The position numbers and the translations under genes are program-made. The notes below the pieces were generated by a model, which was not told the DNA's origin, ran no database searches, and saw only the letters and a program-made list of their open reading frames with translations. Of a DNA stretch of 64,000 bases, positions 33,403 to 41,889 are shown piece by piece (the stretch's first letter is position 1; every line of letters begins with the position of its first letter). This stretch comes from Arcobacter sp. (GTDB taxonomy: Bacteria > Campylobacterota > Campylobacteria > Campylobacterales > Arcobacteraceae): positions 62,001 through 126,000 of the forward strand of contig JAIFNA010000009.1 in assembly GCA_020048055.1 (NCBI GenBank). The letters are read 5' to 3'.

Positions 33403-35232
33403 TTACACCTTGTTTCTGTGATTTAAAACATCCTTGTAGTCTTGAATAAATGATTCCAAACTTTGATACCCTTCTGTGAAATCAAAATTATTATCATTGT
33501 CTCTAGCGAACCTTTCAATTTTGGCTGTTAGTTTAAAAATTAAAGACAATTTAATACTACCACTTGAGCCTTTTAGTGTATGTGATATTTCCCTTATAGT
33601 TGCAAAGTCTTTCTCTTTGCATGCATTAAGTAGAGCTTCTTTTTTATTATCAAAATTATTAAAAAATGATTTTAAAAGTCCTAATATAATTTTTGGCTCA
33701 ACACCAAATTCTTTTGCAACATTATTTACATCATAGGTTACAATATCTCCTCCATTAAAATCTTCACGATTTAATGTGCTATCTGATGAACTGTTTGTTT
33801 TTAGATATTTGTGTAGTATTGAATCTAGATTTTTCATATCAATTGGCTTTGGAAGATAATTATCAATCCCAGCTTTAAAATATGTTTCTTTATCTCCTTT
33901 TATTGCATTTGCAGTCAATGCAACAATATTTGTGTGTGGGATATTATTCTCTTTTTCATATTTTATAATCTCTTTGGTGGCATCTATACCATTCATAATT
34001 GGCATTTGAATATCCATAAAAATCAAGTCATAATTTCGGTGATTTTTACAATATTCTTCCACTGCTAATTTACCATTCTCGACAATTTCTGTATCAATAA
34101 AACGATTTTTTAATAAAATATCAATTAACATTTGATTGGTTGTGTTATCTTCTGCAACCAAAATTGTATGTTCGTGTGGATTATGACTGTAATGATCTTC
34201 TTTTGGATGCTCTGTTGGTGAAATAGATTCGCATTTTTCAATCGTTAAAATAAAATAAAATTCAGCACCTTTGTCGGATTCACTATCAAGTTTTAATTCC
34301 CCTCCTGCAAGAGCTATTATTCCCCTTGCAATAGAGACTCCAAGTCCTGTTCCTCCAAATTTGCCATTTATAAATTTATCTGCTTGTGAAAAAGCTTCAA
34401 AAATAAGTGCTTGCTTCTCTTTTGGAATACCAATGCCGGTGTCTTTGATGCTGTATCTTATTGTTGCTTGTTTCTCATCTTGTGACAATACTTTGACGCT
34501 AAATATTATCTCACCTTTTTGTGTAAATTTAACTGCATTACCAATGATATTAAAAAGCACTTGTTTCATTCTGTTTGTATCACACATCAAACAATCTGGA
34601 AGATTATCATCGATGTCAATAATATAGTTCAGCCCTTTTTTTCTTATTTGTGGCTCAAACAATTGGGCTGTTTTTAAAAGTTCAAATTTGCATCTATTTG
34701 GCTGTCTATCAAGTTCTAATTTGCCAGCTTCCATTTTTGAGAAATCCAAGATGTCATTTATTATTGTTAGAAGTATTTTTGAGCTTATATTACACATATC
34801 AATGTATTCTTCTTGAGTTTTGGTAACTTCTGTATCTTTTAGGAGAGATAAAAAACCAACTATACCATTTAGTGGAGTTCTTATTTCGTGACTCATGTTT
34901 GCTAAAAATATATCTTTCGCTTTTTGCCCTTCTTGAGCTATTATGAGACTGTTTGATAGTTCCAGTTGGTGGTTTATAAGATTTTGCACATTAATTGAGT
35001 CGTTAAGTTTATTTTTTTCGATTTCTAGCATTAGTTGATGGGTTTTTTTATTTAATTTGTAGATTAAAAAAAGTATAGAAAAACTAAAAATAAAACCAAT
35101 TAGAAGTAAAGCGTAAAAATCCCTTATGATCGATTTGATAATACTTGGCTCACTTAGAGCCAGTAAAAGTGCAATAGAAATGATAAGAAAGACTATAACG
35201 GTTACAACAAAATACGATATAAGTTTATACAT
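33403..35232 (-). CDS. Hybrid histidine kinase with receiver and HPt domains
   Basis: A 609-residue membrane sensor. Start ATG at 35232 (MYKLISYF) behind AGGGAGAG; an upstream in-frame start lies inside the preceding gene. Two helices (LISYFVVTVIVFLIISIALLLAL, then YALLLIGFIFSFSILFLIY) bracket only a short loop, so it senses inside the membrane or via partners. Then a HisKA domain (FLANMSHEIRTPLNGIVGF), an ATPase domain (N box NIIGNAVKFT, KDTGIGIP, GGTGLGVSI), a receiver (VAEDNTTNQ, phospho-Asp in IFMDIQMP) and a C-terminal HPt (REISHTLKGSSGS). All phosphorelay residues are present. It is the last gene of chemosensory array 2. Confidence 0.92.
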   Translation of the reverse strand: MYKLISYFVVTVIVFLIISIALLLALSEPSIIKSIIRDFYALLLIGFIFSFSILFLIYKLNKKTHQLMLEIEKNKLNDSINVQNLINHQLELSNSLIIAQEGQKAKDIFLANMSHEIRTPLNGIVGFLSLLKDTEVTKTQEEYIDMCNISSKILLTIINDILDFSKMEAGKLELDRQPNRCKFELLKTAQLFEPQIRKKGLNYIIDIDDNLPDCLMCDTNRMKQVLFNIIGNAVKFTQKGEIIFSVKVLSQDEKQATIRYSIKDTGIGIPKEKQALIFEAFSQADKFINGKFGGTGLGVSIARGIIALAGGELKLDSESDKGAEFYFILTIEKCESISPTEHPKEDHYSHNPHEHTILVAEDNTTNQMLIDILLKNRFIDTEIVENGKLAVEEYCKNHRNYDLIFMDIQMPIMNGIDATKEIIKYEKENNIPHTNIVALTANAIKGDKETYFKAGIDNYLPKPIDMKNLDSILHKYLKTNSSSDSTLNREDFNGGDIVTYDVNNVAKEFGVEPKIILGLLKSFFNNFDNKKEALLNACKEKDFATIREISHTLKGSSGSIKLSLIFKLTAKIERFARDNDNNFDFTEGYQSLESFIQDYKDVLNHRNKV

Positions 35233-36490
35233 AAATTCTCTCCCTTTTTCTTCTTTCAATAACCGATAATTTGATTGTAAACAATGCACCATCATCGTGA
35301 TTTGCTACATCAATCGTCCCTCCAAGATGACTCACAACTAAAAGTTTACTCATATACATTCCAAGACCAGTTCCATTTTTACCTTTAGTGCTTACATAAG
35401 GCTCAAATATTGTGTTGATGAGTTCATTTGGAATACCTCCCGCGTTGTCTTTTATTGTTATAATGTAAGCATTATCACTCATATCAATAATAATTTTAAT
35501 TTTTGGATTTATTGTATGTTTTTCTTTGAATTCATCTATTGAATTTTTTATTATATTGATTACAACTTGTGTAAACTTTGAACTATTTAACTCTATTGTT
35601 AAATCTTTATCAATTTTATAATCAATTGAAAAGTCAATATTGTATTCTGTTATGTCAGCTTTTATGAGAGAGATGAGCTGATAAAATATTGCTCCAATTT
35701 TAACTGTTTCTTTAATATCTGATGGTCTTAAAAACTCAGTAAAATCATGTATTGTCTTACTCATATATTCAATTGTTTCATTTGAATTTTCAATTATTTC
35801 ATTTAATTCTTTTTTTGAGTATTTACCAGTCATTTGCATCATCTCAAGATTTGCTATATTTAAACTGATAACATTCAAGGGTTGTTTCCATTGATGAGCT
35901 ATCATAGCTATCATCTCGCCCATAATTGCAAATTTTGATTGATTGATTATTGTTGCTTGGTTTTGCTCTAATACTTTGGCTTGTTCTGCTAGTTTTTCAC
36001 TCAGTGTGTCATTGTAGCTTTTTAGATGCTCATTGAAGGCTTCTGCAACTTGAAGGTGTTCGATAGCTAATCTATCGTTAATAATAGATTTACTGACTTT
36101 ATATAAAATGTTGTATAAAACATCAGTTTCAAATGGTTTGATTATAAGATAAACCGCTCCAATATTTATCAGATTTGTTATTTTATCGACCTCGCTAGCT
36201 TCTGTTATTACAATAAAAACTTGTTGATTGTTGAGTGCGTATAACTCATCAAAAAGTTTGTATGTATCAATTTGTGGTATATCAAATAGTACAAAATCAT
36301 AATAAAAGTTATTTTTTTTATAGTAATTTTTGAATAGTTCTAAACCATCTTGCTCGTTGTGTACAAAATCAATCGAGTGAAAAAGTTTAGAAATAAGAAC
36401 CTCATGAGAATCTTCACAGATTAATTTATTGCTATAGCAAAGCACATCTAAATCACTAGTGTATTTGTATATATCATTAGGGTAGTTCAT
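35225..36490 (-). CDS. Receiver-histidine kinase fusion protein
   Basis: A 421-residue cytoplasmic protein. The N-terminal ~130 residues look like a divergent receiver (FVLFDIPQID with an Asp at the phosphorylation position, IKPFETDV with Lys). A coiled coil (VAEAFNEHLKSYNDTLSEKLAEQAKVLEQNQATI) leads to a histidine kinase domain with MIAHQWKQPLNVI and an ATPase domain (NIIKNSIDEF, DNAGGIP, GTGLGMYMSKLL). This arrangement fits a kinase controlled by another phosphodonor, perhaps CheA2 or the neighbouring hybrid. It overlaps the start of the hybrid kinase by 8 nt. The HQWxQPL H-box class is very common in Campylobacterota. Confidence 0.9.
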   Translation of the reverse strand: MNYPNDIYKYTSDLDVLCYSNKLICEDSHEVLISKLFHSIDFVHNEQDGLELFKNYYKKNNFYYDFVLFDIPQIDTYKLFDELYALNNQQVFIVITEASEVDKITNLINIGAVYLIIKPFETDVLYNILYKVSKSIINDRLAIEHLQVAEAFNEHLKSYNDTLSEKLAEQAKVLEQNQATIINQSKFAIMGEMIAMIAHQWKQPLNVISLNIANLEMMQMTGKYSKKELNEIIENSNETIEYMSKTIHDFTEFLRPSDIKETVKIGAIFYQLISLIKADITEYNIDFSIDYKIDKDLTIELNSSKFTQVVINIIKNSIDEFKEKHTINPKIKIIIDMSDNAYIITIKDNAGGIPNELINTIFEPYVSTKGKNGTGLGMYMSKLLVVSHLGGTIDVANHDDGALFTIKLSVIERRKRERIYV

Positions 36491-36507
36491 AAATAGTTCC
36501 TTAAATA

Positions 36508-37533
36508 TTAAAAAAACTCTAAATCATCATCATCCTCATCTACTTTATTTTTGGCTTTACCTTCAAGTAATGTTCCAAATAAAGTAATATTGTCTCTGAG
36601 TGATTCATAGAAGTAACCAGTGTCTTCAACTGTTTCTTCAAAGAACATGTCGATAACAAATTTTTTAATATCATTTATTAAAAAATCAAGCACATCAAAT
36701 GCCTCTAGTTGTTCGGTATTGTCTTTATCAAGAACAACCTTGCTCAGTATTTCAGAAAGTCTTCCGAGCTCAACAGCTTCAAGTTGAAGATTGTCAAAAT
36801 GTAAAAATGTAGAGTATAATTTTTCAATATTTAAGACAATTAATTCAAATGCATCAGAATCATCATAATTTTTATAAACTATTAAATCATAAGTCTCACT
36901 TAAATCATTTAACGAGTCAATCAAAGAAGCTTTTTGAGTTTGTAAAAATTTATATCCAACCGGATCTTTTAGTTGTAAATTATACATAAAGTCCTTGATT
37001 GTCTCTTTTACTCTTTGTTCCTCTTTTTTTTCAACTACTTTTTGGTAATTACTTTTCGTTACCTCTTCATTTTTATTTAAAATCGCATTTGCATATTTTT
37101 TAAATTTTATTCTCTCCTGCTCTTTTTTTAATTGTATTGTTTTTAGAACCCTAAAGATAGTAGTGAAAAGATTATCAAGATTTACAGGTTTTCGTAAAAA
37201 ACCATCAACACCAATATTGAGTAAATCAACAAGATACTTCTCCTCGGTGTATGCTGAAGATATTAAGATTGATTGTTCTGGATTTCTAGCTCTTATCCCT
37301 TTTGCAAGCATTATCCCGTTTGTTTTTGGCATTTGAATATCACTTATAACAAGGTCAAAATTTTCTTTTCGATACATCCTCCAAGCCTCATCACCATCAT
37401 TAGCTGTTTTTATTAATGAAAAATATTTACTTAATACATTTTTAAAAATTCCTAATATTACAGCGTCATCGTCAACCAAAAGAACTTTTTTCCCTTTTGC
37501 TAACTCTTTTAATGCATTTTCATCGTTTTTCAT
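36508..37533 (-). CDS. Receiver protein with helical domain and acidic LEFF tail
   Basis: A 341-residue protein of array 2. Residues ~16-135 are an intact receiver (LLVDDDAVI, phospho-Asp in LVISDIQMP, Lys in FLRKPVN). A coiled linker follows, then a helical domain (~200-325) of no known family and a C terminus DEDDDDLEFF. The helical domain and the tail are shared with the product at 38600-39484: their last ~60 residues align without gaps for 47 positions with about a dozen identities and end in LEFF. The tail recalls the acidic-hydrophobic CheY-binding peptide at the end of CheZ, so a phosphatase or docking role is possible. I do not know the function. Confidence 0.8.
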   Translation of the reverse strand: MKNDENALKELAKGKKVLLVDDDAVILGIFKNVLSKYFSLIKTANDGDEAWRMYRKENFDLVISDIQMPKTNGIMLAKGIRARNPEQSILISSAYTEEKYLVDLLNIGVDGFLRKPVNLDNLFTTIFRVLKTIQLKKEQERIKFKKYANAILNKNEEVTKSNYQKVVEKKEEQRVKETIKDFMYNLQLKDPVGYKFLQTQKASLIDSLNDLSETYDLIVYKNYDDSDAFELIVLNIEKLYSTFLHFDNLQLEAVELGRLSEILSKVVLDKDNTEQLEAFDVLDFLINDIKKFVIDMFFEETVEDTGYFYESLRDNITLFGTLLEGKAKNKVDEDDDDLEFF

Positions 37534-37553
37534 TGTTTCTCCTAAATTTTTTA

Positions 37554-38585
37554 CTAAAGTTTGTTTATCTCTTTTATGATGTTGAATATTGATAGCTCAG
37601 CTACAACAGCACCTATTTGATTTGCTACATTTGGCATTCCGTAAACTACACAAGTTTGTTTGTTTTGTCCATATGTCTGACAACCAGCATTTCTTAAGGT
37701 CTTAAGACCAACAGCTCCATCATCTCCCATACCGGTCAGAATAAATGCTGTTACATTATCTTTAAATACCTTATTTATAGAATTGAATAATACATTTACA
37801 CTTGGTTTGTGTGAGTTTACTTTTGGAAAATCTTTAAGTTTTACTATATATTGACCTTTTGAATTCTCCTCAACTTCCATATGGATACCACCTTTTGCAA
37901 TGATAATCTTATTATCACATATCACTTCACCATCGGTTGCTTCTACAATTAGTGATTGCGTAATATTGTTTAGTCTTGAAGCAAAATTATGTGTAAATCC
38001 CTCTGGCATATGCTGAGTTATTACTATCCCTTGATGATTCGGTTTTAGTTTTGTAACTATCTCTTCGATTGCTTGAACACCACCAGTGCTTGAACCAATA
38101 GCTATAAAATTTTTAGACGGCTCCCCTGCTTTAACATTTTCTTGTGATACCAATTTCCCTTCAATTTTGTTTGGTAAGAAATTAATTTTAGACATTGATG
38201 CAGCTTTTATTGCATTTACAAAAATATCCTTTTGCTCCATGAAATATTCTTTTACATTTATTTTTGGTTTTAAAACAATATCAACAGCCCCAAGTCTAAG
38301 TGCATCAATTGCTTCCGTTGAGCCTTTTTCTACTAAAGTTGAACATATAATTACAGGTATTGGTTTTTGCTCATTTATTTGTTTTAGAAATGTTAAACCA
38401 TCCATTTTTGGCATCTCAATATCCAAAATAAATACATCTGGTAAACCAACTTTTCTAAATACTTCAAAAGCATCTACTGGATTTGGAGCTTCACCAATAA
38501 TTTTAATATCATCTTCATCTTTTAGCATTTTAATTATGGAATTACGAACCATCATTGAGTCATCTATTATAAAAACTTTTATCAT
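37554..38585 (-). CDS. cheB: CheB methylesterase/response regulator (system 2)
   Basis: A 343-residue CheB with receiver (Asp8/Asp9, phospho-Asp55 in FILDIEMP, Lys in VLKPKI) and methylesterase domain (Ser in AIGSSTGGVQAI, His in TQHMPEGF, Asp in GMGDDGAVG). It would demethylate the receptor encoded at 41890-43677 under control of CheA2. It lies between the two LEFF-tail genes, which suggests they act on the same adaptation step. The receptor ends in EFTRF, which fits the CheR/CheB tether consensus, so direct docking is plausible. Confidence 0.94.
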   Translation of the reverse strand: MIKVFIIDDSMMVRNSIIKMLKDEDDIKIIGEAPNPVDAFEVFRKVGLPDVFILDIEMPKMDGLTFLKQINEQKPIPVIICSTLVEKGSTEAIDALRLGAVDIVLKPKINVKEYFMEQKDIFVNAIKAASMSKINFLPNKIEGKLVSQENVKAGEPSKNFIAIGSSTGGVQAIEEIVTKLKPNHQGIVITQHMPEGFTHNFASRLNNITQSLIVEATDGEVICDNKIIIAKGGIHMEVEENSKGQYIVKLKDFPKVNSHKPSVNVLFNSINKVFKDNVTAFILTGMGDDGAVGLKTLRNAGCQTYGQNKQTCVVYGMPNVANQIGAVVAELSIFNIIKEINKL

Positions 38586-38599
38586 ATATGTTTACCTTC

Positions 38600-39484
38600 T
38601 TAAAAAAATTCTAGTTCAGAATCGCTCTCTTTTGGCTTTGAACCATCAAAAGTATCTTTCATGAACTTAAATGAATTTTTAAGTGAATCTTCTACTACAT
38701 AAATATCATCAAATTGTTTTTCTATAAAATATTTATCTAAGAATATTGCAATGTCTTCAACAAGTCTTGCTAAATATTCAAAACCATCTATATTTTCAAC
38801 TTTGACATTATCTTTGTTGAAAGTTTTTAGGAATTTATCGAACATTTTAATGAACTTTTTAATTGTATCGGATGACATCATATAGCCATTTACAATTTGA
38901 GCAACTTTTGATATATTTTTTTGGATATTTTCAAAAACTTCATCACTTAAATCACCATCATCTATTTGCTGAACTGCTTTGTGTAGTTCTTCACTTATAA
39001 TCATAACATCAATCTCAAATGCATCTCTGTAAGCACCTTTAGAGATCTCTTTGCTTCCTGATTTTACTTCATTTGTACTATCAACAACTAAGTGAAGCAG
39101 GTTGTAAAGTTTTGATATAAGATGGTTATCTGACGCATTTGGTGTAAATACAATATCACTAATATTAACCAATAATTCATTTTTGAATTTATCATCATAA
39201 AGACAACATAGTCCAAGTTTTACATCTTGAATTCTTATTAAATGTTCTAATGATGTTGTAACATAATCTTTGTGTTCTTTTGAATTTATAATGATTACAT
39301 TGATATTGTTGCTAATAACAAATGAACTTAGGTTTTCTACATTAAAAGTTGTCATTTCAAGGAAAAAAGTTTTATGAAAATATTTAAAAACTTCATTAAA
39401 TTTACTTAGTTTTTCATCGCCGATTATGAGTAGGTTTAATTCCTTTACAACATAAGGAAAATATTGTTTTTTTATCTTAATCAT
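38600..39484 (-). CDS. Degenerate-receiver protein with acidic LEFF tail
   Basis: A 294-residue paralogue of the 341-residue protein two genes away. The N-terminal ~125 residues have a receiver-like alternation of strands and helices (LNLLIIGDEK, VIIINSKEH, LGLCCLYD), but the phospho-acceptor Asp is replaced (INSKEH in place of SDxxMP) and the conserved Lys-Pro is absent, so it should not be phosphorylated. The C-terminal helical domain (FEYLARLVEDIAIFLDKYF) and the tail SDSELEFF match the relative. Located between cheB and cheR of system 2. It may compete with or scaffold its phosphorylatable partner; unknown otherwise. Confidence 0.75.
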   Translation of the reverse strand: MIKIKKQYFPYVVKELNLLIIGDEKLSKFNEVFKYFHKTFFLEMTTFNVENLSSFVISNNINVIIINSKEHKDYVTTSLEHLIRIQDVKLGLCCLYDDKFKNELLVNISDIVFTPNASDNHLISKLYNLLHLVVDSTNEVKSGSKEISKGAYRDAFEIDVMIISEELHKAVQQIDDGDLSDEVFENIQKNISKVAQIVNGYMMSSDTIKKFIKMFDKFLKTFNKDNVKVENIDGFEYLARLVEDIAIFLDKYFIEKQFDDIYVVEDSLKNSFKFMKDTFDGSKPKESDSELEFF

Positions 39485-39486
39485 AG

Positions 39487-40299
39487 TTACACCTTTTGAT
39501 ATATTGCATTATGCAAATATTTTATATTTTTAATTTTTTTATCATCAAAATGCTCAGTTAAGCTGATGATTAAATATCCACCAATCTCTAAATTACTTAC
39601 AACATTATTTATTACCTTTAATTTTGTTTCCTCTTTGAAATATAGCAATACATTTCTCAAAAAAATTACATCAAACATACCAAGTTCTTTGTTTTCATCC
39701 AAAAGATTATTTTCGAAAAATGAAATATCTTTATTTATACCCATATCTATAAGCATTTTGTCTTTGTGTTTATTGGATCCACGAAGGCAATATTTTTTTT
39801 GGTACTTTGATGGAATTTTTTCACTCCATGACAAAGGATAAAGTCCTCTTCTTGCAATATCAAGTGTTGATGTGTTTATGTCCGTTCCAACCACTTTCCA
39901 TTTACCATTTGATATAAATATATCAAGAACCATAGCAATTGAATAAGCTTCTGCACCCATTGATGCAGCAGCACTCCAAACTTTTAAGCTATTACTATTT
40001 TTCGCAATATTTTCTAAGAATTCAAAATGTTTTGTTTCTCTAAAAAAATAGGTTTCATTAGTACTAAGTTCATTTATAAATTCAGTTTTTTCAGCATTTG
40101 AGATTTGAACTATTTTTAAGTAACTTGAGTAAGAAGTAATATTATGAAATCTAAGTCTTTTGTCAAGTCTTGACTGAACCATTTTCATTTTAGTATCACC
40201 TAGTGATATTCCAGTCTCTTTAAAAAGTAATTTCTGCACTATTTGAAATTCTATTTCACTAATTTCTATTGGTCCCATATTAAATCTTGATATATTCAT
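39487..40299 (-). CDS. cheR: CheR methyltransferase (system 2)
   Basis: A 270-residue CheR with the helical N-terminal domain (MVQSRLDKRLRFHNI, then LSTNETYFFRE) and a SAM-dependent domain (VWSAAASMGAEAYSIA, VVGTDINTSTLDIA, MFDVIFLRNVLLYF). The usual G-x-x-(S/T)-G-E-E-x-Y-S loop is SMGAEAYS here, a mild divergence from CheR1's STGEEPYS. It would methylate the array-2 chemoreceptor. The start overlaps the 3' end of cheV by 20 nt; an internal ATG at MGPIEIS is possible but lies later. Confidence 0.92.
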   Translation of the reverse strand: MNISRFNMGPIEISEIEFQIVQKLLFKETGISLGDTKMKMVQSRLDKRLRFHNITSYSSYLKIVQISNAEKTEFINELSTNETYFFRETKHFEFLENIAKNSNSLKVWSAAASMGAEAYSIAMVLDIFISNGKWKVVGTDINTSTLDIARRGLYPLSWSEKIPSKYQKKYCLRGSNKHKDKMLIDMGINKDISFFENNLLDENKELGMFDVIFLRNVLLYFKEETKLKVINNVVSNLEIGGYLIISLTEHFDDKKIKNIKYLHNAIYQKV

Positions 40300-41227
40300 T
40301 AATGGTTTTGGCTAGAGCTTTTATGTCGATTTTTGTTATTACTTTTGCAACTCCCATTTGCAACAATTCCGCTTCCATAATATGGTTTGACATATTTGTA
40401 AAAACTAAAATATTTATATCTCTATACTTTTCATCATGAGTTAAGATTTTAACAACCTCTTTTCCATTTAATACTGGCATCTCAATATCTGTTATTATTA
40501 GTCCAATATCATCTTTACTTGTTTGATTTAGTTCATATATTAGTTCATTTCCATTGTTAAAAATTTGATGTTTTATCCCCAATCTTGTACAAGTTTTGTG
40601 GATTAGATTTCTAATTAGTGAGCTATCATCAGCGAAAAATACAATTTTTTCACTTTTAACATTGTTGCTGTTTAGTATATCAAGATCCATAGAAACTCTA
40701 TCTTTTTTGTCACCAAAAACATCAAATAGTATCTTGTCAGAGTCAATAATTGTACACAAAACCTCTTTTTTATCCACTATAACCTTAGAGATAAAAGTAG
40801 ATTTTGAATTCCCGCTAGCGTTATCTTGCATATTTGATGGCTCAATTGTTGTTATATATTCAACTGCTTTTACTACTAAACCAAATTTGTACCCACCAAA
40901 TGAAACAATAATTACGAGTTCATAGTCTTTATCGTCAAGTATGGTTGAGCCAATCCATTTATCAAAACTAACCAATGTAAGCATCTCACCTCTTACATCG
41001 GCTGTTCCAACTATCAGATTGTTATCGTTATTTTTTACAATATTTAAATCTTTATAAACAACAAGCTCCTCTATTTTTGAGACATTTTTCCCATAATAGT
41101 GACCTTTTGAGTCTAGAAATAAAAGATATTGATTTGCGTCATTTGCATTCGTTGATACAAGTTTTACTAAATCTAGCTCATCTTCATCATCATAAAAGTC
41201 ATAAGCAAGTGCTTCGTTCTCTAGCAT
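40280..41227 (-). CDS. cheV: CheV-type CheW-receiver coupling protein
   Basis: A 315-residue protein with an N-terminal CheW-like domain (residues ~30-170: YLLFLDSKGHYYGKNVSKIEEL, GTADVRGEMLTLVSFDKWIG) and a C-terminal receiver (FFADDSSLIRNLI, phospho-Asp in LIITDIEMPVLNG, Lys in KVITKIDI). CheV proteins link receptors to CheA and can act as phosphate sinks during adaptation; Campylobacterota typically have one or more. It sits between cheW and cheR. The CheW domain has an insertion relative to the neighbouring CheW, and no stand-alone motif suggests loss of function. Confidence 0.9.
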   Translation of the reverse strand: MLENEALAYDFYDDEDELDLVKLVSTNANDANQYLLFLDSKGHYYGKNVSKIEELVVYKDLNIVKNNDNNLIVGTADVRGEMLTLVSFDKWIGSTILDDKDYELVIIVSFGGYKFGLVVKAVEYITTIEPSNMQDNASGNSKSTFISKVIVDKKEVLCTIIDSDKILFDVFGDKKDRVSMDLDILNSNNVKSEKIVFFADDSSLIRNLIHKTCTRLGIKHQIFNNGNELIYELNQTSKDDIGLIITDIEMPVLNGKEVVKILTHDEKYRDINILVFTNMSNHIMEAELLQMGVAKVITKIDIKALAKTINEYIKI

Positions 41228-41296
41228 CTTAAATCCTTGGTATTATTTGTTAAATTAGTTATATTTATACAACAACTTTTTTGAGTATCCAAAATT

Positions 41297-41779
41297 TTAC
41301 AAATCAGATACATCAAGAACTTCATTTTCGTCAAGAACTATAATATCCTCATTGTTGTATCTCGCCATAAATTTAATAAATTTTGTATCAATTTTCATTC
41401 CAAAAGATGGAGTTTCTGTGATACTGTTTTTATCAAGACCATCAACTTCAAAAATCTCATCAATTAGAATTCCAATTGTGTGCTCTTTATTATTTTGAAA
41501 TATTTTAAGGATAACAATTGATGTTCTGTCATTTGTAATGGTTTTTCCAAGTTCAAACCTATCGAGAAGATCAACCACACCAACCAAATTTCCCCTTAGG
41601 TTTAAAATCCCATTTAAGTAACTATTGCATTTTGGTACTTTAGTTAATCTGTTGTTCTCTAATATTTCACTTACTACCGATACTTGAAATGCATATTTGT
41701 CACCACCAGATATAAATAAAAAATATTGTTCACTATTTGGATTTAATAACTCTTCATCATCATATAAAATATTATCCAT
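41297..41779 (-). CDS. cheW: CheW coupling protein (system 2)
   Basis: A 160-residue CheW that bridges chemoreceptor and CheA2. The start is ATG at 41779 (MDNILYDDEELL) behind TAAGG; a longer frame reaches into the spacer but has a hydrophobic, non-CheW beginning. Family features: YFLFISGGDKYAFQVSVVSEIL, then the hallmark PKCNSYLNGILNLRGNLVGVVDLLDRF and a last sub-domain with IGILIDEIFEVDGLD. It lies between the receptor gene and cheV. No CheW gene accompanies system 1, so this one might serve both. Confidence 0.92.
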   Translation of the reverse strand: MDNILYDDEELLNPNSEQYFLFISGGDKYAFQVSVVSEILENNRLTKVPKCNSYLNGILNLRGNLVGVVDLLDRFELGKTITNDRTSIVILKIFQNNKEHTIGILIDEIFEVDGLDKNSITETPSFGMKIDTKFIKFMARYNNEDIIVLDENEVLDVSDL

Positions 41780-41889
41780 TGTTTGCCTTACTTTGTTTTT
41801 TGATTTTGCAAAAATAAATCTTAAAAAACCAAAACAAATGCTTACTAAAAACAATGTTACGGTTACACAAGACTTTTATCAATCATCTA

